Shown here: positions 6,021 through 8,922 of the stretch, in pieces
Layout of the letters: every line of letters starts with the position of its first letter
How positions within the stretch are numbered: position 1 is the first letter of the stretch
Origin: an uncultured Lachnospiraceae bacterium
Lineage (GTDB): Bacteria > Bacillota_A > Clostridia > Lachnospirales > Lachnospiraceae
Assembly (NCBI GenBank): GCA_910587495.1
Contig: CAJUMT010000144.1
Span: forward strand, 1 to 8,922
DNA: 8,922 nucleotides
Reading direction: 5' to 3'
The notes under the pieces: model-generated
The model's input: the letters and a program-made list of their open reading frames with translations, nothing else
What the model was told of the DNA's origin: nothing
Databases searched by the model: none
Program-made: the position numbers and the translations under genes

Positions 6021-6062
6021 AACCTTGCAGGAACCTTGCAAAAACCTTGTATTAACCTTGCA
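6021..6062 (-). repeat. Four 11-bp-spaced TGCAAGGTT direct repeats, probable response-regulator operator
   Basis: The plus strand carries AACCTTGCA at 6021, 6032 and 6054 and AACCTTGTA at 6043, an exact 11-bp period over four units (minus strand TGCAAGGTT). The distal unit lies over the last codons and stop of the kinase gene (6052-6054). This is the expected geometry for an OmpR-family dimer-of-dimers site replacing the -35 element. The regulator at 6994-7692 is the probable ligand and the ABC operon the target. The repeat sequence differs from that at 867-905, so the two regulators should not cross-bind strongly. Confidence 0.8.
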
Positions 6063-6990
6063 ATTCCTCCTGCACGGAAGGGAAAGACAACATGAAAACG
6101 GTCCCGCTGCCCGGCACGCTTTCCGCGGTTATGGTTCCGTTCATCTTGATTACGAGCTGATGCACGATGGACAGGCCAAGGCCGCTGCCCTTTTCGGACC
6201 GTCCCTTATCACATTTATAAAGCCGTTCAAAAATATGTTTCAGATCCTCCTTGTCAATCCCCACCCCGTTATCCGCCAGACGGATTTTGATATTTCCATC
6301 CTGCTCCAGTAATGCGATTTCGATTCGGTTCCCCTGGCTGTGGGAGATTACATTCTGTACCAGATTGTTTAAAATCCGCCTGTATCCGTCCGGGTCGAGC
6401 TTTACCCGGAAGCGCCGCTCCGGAATGTCAGCCGCAAACTCCATCTGCGCATCCTCAAAAACCGGTATCCAGTCAGCTAACAGATTTCGTGTCAACTCTG
6501 TCAGGTCAACAGTTACGATATTCATGGAAAATTCATCAGAGCCAAGCTTGAACCAGTCAAAGAGCACATCGATATATTCTTTCAGGTCATAGGCTTTCCG
6601 GCGTGCGGTTTCGATATAGTCCTCACGTTCTTTCCCGGTGACGATTCCTTTACGGGCGGCGTCCAGATACCCGATCAGTGTGGTAAGGGGCGTCCGCACG
6701 TCATGGGAAAGGCTTGTCATAAGCTGCCGGTTGGTCTCCTCCGTTCGATGACAGGCAAAAAGCCTGTTTTCATAAGACACGATAATATCGTTGATCACAT
6801 AGGCAAGGGGAGCCGTAAGCTCATGGGTTTCCGACAGGATGCGCTGGTTTCCATTCCCGTTTTTCACATCCTCCAGAGCCTCCGCCATTTCTGCGATCTG
6901 CCTTCTGACACGCCGGATCACAAAAGCGGAGCCGCAGACAGAAGCAAGAACCATAACTGCCCCAAGCAGTGCCATCATATCCCCGTACAT
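6052..6990 (-). CDS. Sensor histidine kinase with a single N-terminal TM segment
   Basis: This 312-residue kinase pairs with the regulator just upstream. Its only hydrophobic segment is residues about 5-25, followed directly by a basic turn (RRVRRQ) and a linker resembling HAMP. There is no extracellular domain and probably no second TM. The HisKA box SLSHDVRTP has H96. The ATPase domain has the N-box RRILNNLVQN (204-213), G1 DNGVG (240-244), F-box IFERLY and G2 GSGLGL (268-273), all intact. AAGGAGG inside the end of the regulator gene is its RBS, and three bases separate the two genes. Kinases of this compact form accompany bacitracin/lantibiotic ABC transporters, so the signal may come through the transporter or a membrane partner. 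That is inference. Its 3' end overlaps the downstream operator repeats. Confidence 0.92.
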   Translation of the reverse strand: MYGDMMALLGAVMVLASVCGSAFVIRRVRRQIAEMAEALEDVKNGNGNQRILSETHELTAPLAYVINDIIVSYENRLFACHRTEETNRQLMTSLSHDVRTPLTTLIGYLDAARKGIVTGKEREDYIETARRKAYDLKEYIDVLFDWFKLGSDEFSMNIVTVDLTELTRNLLADWIPVFEDAQMEFAADIPERRFRVKLDPDGYRRILNNLVQNVISHSQGNRIEIALLEQDGNIKIRLADNGVGIDKEDLKHIFERLYKCDKGRSEKGSGLGLSIVHQLVIKMNGTITAESVPGSGTVFMLSFPSVQEELQG

Positions 6991-6993
6991 CGG

Positions 6994-7692
6994 TCAGACC
7001 TCCTTATTAAAACGGTAGCCAATCCCTTTTACCGTCTGTATATATCTGGGATTTCCTGGGTTTACTTCCGTTTTCTTCCGCAGGCGGCTGATGACCGCCA
7101 TGATATTGCTGTCATCATAGACATATTCCTCTCCCCATACGCTCTCATAAATCTGCCTTTTAGTCAGTATTTTCCCCTGATTCCCGGCAAGGCAGAGGAG
7201 TACGTCAAATTCTTTCGGCGGCAGTGCAAATTCCCCGTTTTCGCTTATCACGCAGCGTCTTTCGCAGTCAATGGTCAGGCCGTCAAACTCGCAGACCTGC
7301 ACTGGCCCGTCTTTTTGATTAAAACGGGTATAGCGTCTGATCAGGGAAACAATGCGCGCGATCAGCTCGTCCATATCAAAAGGCTTCGTCAGATAATCGT
7401 CCGCCCCGGCCCGCAGTCCGCGTACCTTGGAAGCGCTGTCATTTTTTGACGTAAACATCAGGATCGGCAGGTTGCTCTCTTTCCGGATTATTTCCAGCGT
7501 TTCAAAGCCGTCAACTCCAGGCATCATGACGTCCAGTATGACAAGCTGGTAATCCTTCTCCTTAAGCTTTTGCAAACCGGATTTTCCGGAGTAACAGCAG
7601 TCAGCCTCGATCTGTTCCGGCAAAACACTCTGCCGGATCAGCGCACAAAGCTCCCTGTCATCGTCAATCACCAGTATTCTGTAATTTGCCAT
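6994..7692 (-). CDS. OmpR/PhoB-family response regulator of the ABC resistance module
   Basis: This 232-residue regulator has an N-terminal receiver (acidic D10-D12, phosphoacceptor D54 in LDVMMP, T81, K103 in TKPF) and a C-terminal winged helix. The winged helix includes LPPKEFDVLLCLAG, the recognition segment DDSNIMAVISRLRKK and the wing YIQTVKGIGYRF. The ATG at 7692 has an AGGAGG site about eight bases upstream and a promoter at 7720-7748. It would be phosphorylated by the kinase that follows and activate the ABC operon through the repeats at 6021-6062. I see no copy of those repeats at its own promoter, so regulator and kinase may be made constitutively at a basal level while the transporter is induced. 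Confidence 0.94.
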   Translation of the reverse strand: MANYRILVIDDDRELCALIRQSVLPEQIEADCCYSGKSGLQKLKEKDYQLVILDVMMPGVDGFETLEIIRKESNLPILMFTSKNDSASKVRGLRAGADDYLTKPFDMDELIARIVSLIRRYTRFNQKDGPVQVCEFDGLTIDCERRCVISENGEFALPPKEFDVLLCLAGNQGKILTKRQIYESVWGEEYVYDDSNIMAVISRLRKKTEVNPGNPRYIQTVKGIGYRFNKEV

Positions 7693-7719
7693 ACTTCCTG
7701 CCTCCTGTTCTCTTACATC

Positions 7720-7748
7720 ATTGTATCATCTTTGAGAACCTCTGCCAA
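7720..7748 (-). promoter_or_regulatory. Sigma-A-type promoter of the regulator-kinase genes
   Basis: On the minus strand TTGGCA (7748-7743, 5/6 to TTGACA) and TACAAT (7725-7720, 5/6 to TATAAT) are separated by exactly 17 bp. The predicted start near 7713 leaves a leader of about 20 bases holding the AGGAGG site. It is the best-matching sigma-A-type promoter I found in the window. No direct repeats flank it. Confidence 0.7.
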
Positions 7749-7784
7749 ACTGATTTTGCGTATTTGTTTTTTTAAAATGGACAG

Positions 7785-8922
7785 TTACCTCCAACATATA
7801 CCTAAAAAAACTACGGTTTCTAAAGCCAGCAGAATCAGCAGGATATACAGCAGTACCGGCCATGCGCAAGCGGCTCCCGCAAGCAGTAGCATAACCACCG
7901 GAACCACATATTTTCGTGGATGATGCCACAGATCGCTTTCGATCTTCCAGCCACGAATGGGATAAAACCATTCCAGAAGAACAGACAGCACCGCACTTTG
8001 CAAGGCAAAAAAAATAGCCCCGGCAATCATCAGGACATTGATACCGCCGTTTTGTATCTGCCAGCTACAGAGGAATATCGCATCTGCAACCATATTACAA
8101 GAAAAAATAAACAGGCAGTATGGGATGCAAAAGCGCCGTTTCTGTCCGGGTAGGAAACGGACTGCCTGCTCCAGGTCACGGTCGCAGGACAGCAGGATAC
8201 AGATGGGCGTATTCAGGGATAAAATTGCAAAGCCTACCGGGACAACGAACATGCCGGCCATTTCTCTTAAAAAATACGGCATTACAGTGGCTACACACCA
8301 CATCACAGCAGTATTGACCAGATAATTTTTGTGATAGCTCAGATACCGGAAAAAGTACCGCCATAAGGAACCCCTCTTCCGTTGCTTAATAGCATGGCTT
8401 TTCTCACTCTCCCCCTGATAAAAAGCGTAGACCTCTGCCTTCCACAAAATCAGAATAGAAACTAAGCTATTCGCAAGCAGCAACAATCCAAACCATGATC
8501 TGCTTCCTAAAAACAGAATGGCGGACACTATGGCAACGCCCCAAAGCCCGCCCGCATGCCAGTATTTTCTCTGGGAATAGGCTGCGGCGGCCATAAGGAC
8601 CGCATGAAGCATACTGATGGCCATTCCTATCATCTCTATGGGCTTCCATGCAGAAACAGCCAGCAGAACCGCCAGAAGCAGCCCTGTCTTTGTAAGAACC
8701 GTATAGGTTCCCAGCACCGCCACATAGGAGAAGACAAATTCCCGGCCATGCTGCGGCAACATCAGCATATGTTTCAGCTCCACAGCGTTATCTCTGGAAG
8801 AAAGAGCCTGCCACATTACGCCTGCGGTAAAGGCGTTTATCATCAGGATCCGCACAGATGCCGCAATCTGCACCTGAAAGCCTGCGATATACAGCCCCCA
8901 AAACAGAATCACATCCATCAAA
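7785..8922 (-). CDS. Polytopic membrane protein, probably an ABC-exporter permease; 5' end beyond window
   Basis: The frame is open to the window edge and ends with TAA at 7787-7785. About 378 residues are visible, and the natural start is probably upstream because the reading begins inside a hydrophobic stretch. I count roughly 10-12 TM segments in two groups, separated by a basic cytoplasmic loop (about 165-195, rich in K/R and ending RYFFRYLSYHKNYL). A second charged loop contains SCDRDLEQAVRFLPGQKRRF (245-264), followed by further TM segments and a C-terminal pair ending GICWR. I do not recognise the family with certainty. The architecture fits an ABC-2-like export permease whose ATPase would lie further upstream. 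It is separated from the regulator operon by a 92-base gap holding that operon's promoter, with no evident terminator. Confidence 0.75.
   Translation of the reverse strand, partial: LMDVILFWGLYIAGFQVQIAASVRILMINAFTAGVMWQALSSRDNAVELKHMLMLPQHGREFVFSYVAVLGTYTVLTKTGLLLAVLLAVSAWKPIEMIGMAISMLHAVLMAAAAYSQRKYWHAGGLWGVAIVSAILFLGSRSWFGLLLLANSLVSILILWKAEVYAFYQGESEKSHAIKQRKRGSLWRYFFRYLSYHKNYLVNTAVMWCVATVMPYFLREMAGMFVVPVGFAILSLNTPICILLSCDRDLEQAVRFLPGQKRRFCIPYCLFIFSCNMVADAIFLCSWQIQNGGINVLMIAGAIFFALQSAVLSVLLEWFYPIRGWKIESDLWHHPRKYVVPVVMLLLAGAACAWPVLLYILLILLALETVVFLGICWR

Noticed and set aside
5354..6055. Plus-strand open frame of 233 codons
   Set aside because: Antisense shadow of the BcrA-type ATPase; it also runs through the promoter repeats.
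6703..7449. Plus-strand open frame of 248 codons
   Set aside because: Antisense to the kinase and regulator genes; no recognisable motifs or RBS.

Overview
The window looks like chromosomal DNA of a Gram-positive, moderate-GC Clostridia-type bacterium (Lachnospiraceae/Ruminococcaceae-like). This is inferred from strong AGGAGG-type ribosome binding sites, the two-component and ABC families present, and the mixed base composition; no marker gene fixes the species. Every gene I can support lies on the minus strand, so transcription runs from high to low coordinates.

Layout in transcription order. (1) 8922-7785: the C-terminal part of a large polytopic membrane protein of unknown function. (2) 7748-3498: a promoter with good sigma-A hexamers, then an OmpR-type response regulator, a short one-TM histidine kinase, an ABC ATPase of the BcrA/LanF type and two ABC-2 permeases. 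This resembles the peptide-antibiotic (bacitracin/lantibiotic) sensing and detoxification loci of Firmicutes, such as BcrAB, LanFEG and CprABC-KR. Between the kinase and the ATPase are four 9-bp direct repeats spaced exactly 11 bp apart, followed by a -10-like hexamer. This is the expected form of an OmpR/PhoB-family operator. (3) 3497-2728: a scar-like region. It holds a 12-codon gene start with a strong RBS, an AT-rich gene for a YbhB/YbcL-type PEBP protein, and a decayed fragment of another response regulator receiver domain. (4) 2727-1: a second response regulator and kinase pair, a rho-independent terminator, another set of four 11-bp-spaced direct repeats of different sequence, then a 50-residue one-TM protein and a second ABC ATPase that runs off the window.

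The two modules therefore share one design: regulator, kinase, four-repeat operator, ABC transporter. Their repeat sequences differ (TTCACA-like versus TGCAAGGTT), which suggests two insulated circuits. In each, the kinase would sense an envelope-active compound at the membrane and its regulator would switch on the transporter downstream. Both kinases lack a sizeable extracellular sensor. Both ATPases have Glu at the usual Q-loop position, as described for lantibiotic-immunity ATPases. Substrates cannot be read from the sequence. I did not find a clearly novel system; the most notable signals are the paired repeat operators and the rearranged region between the modules.
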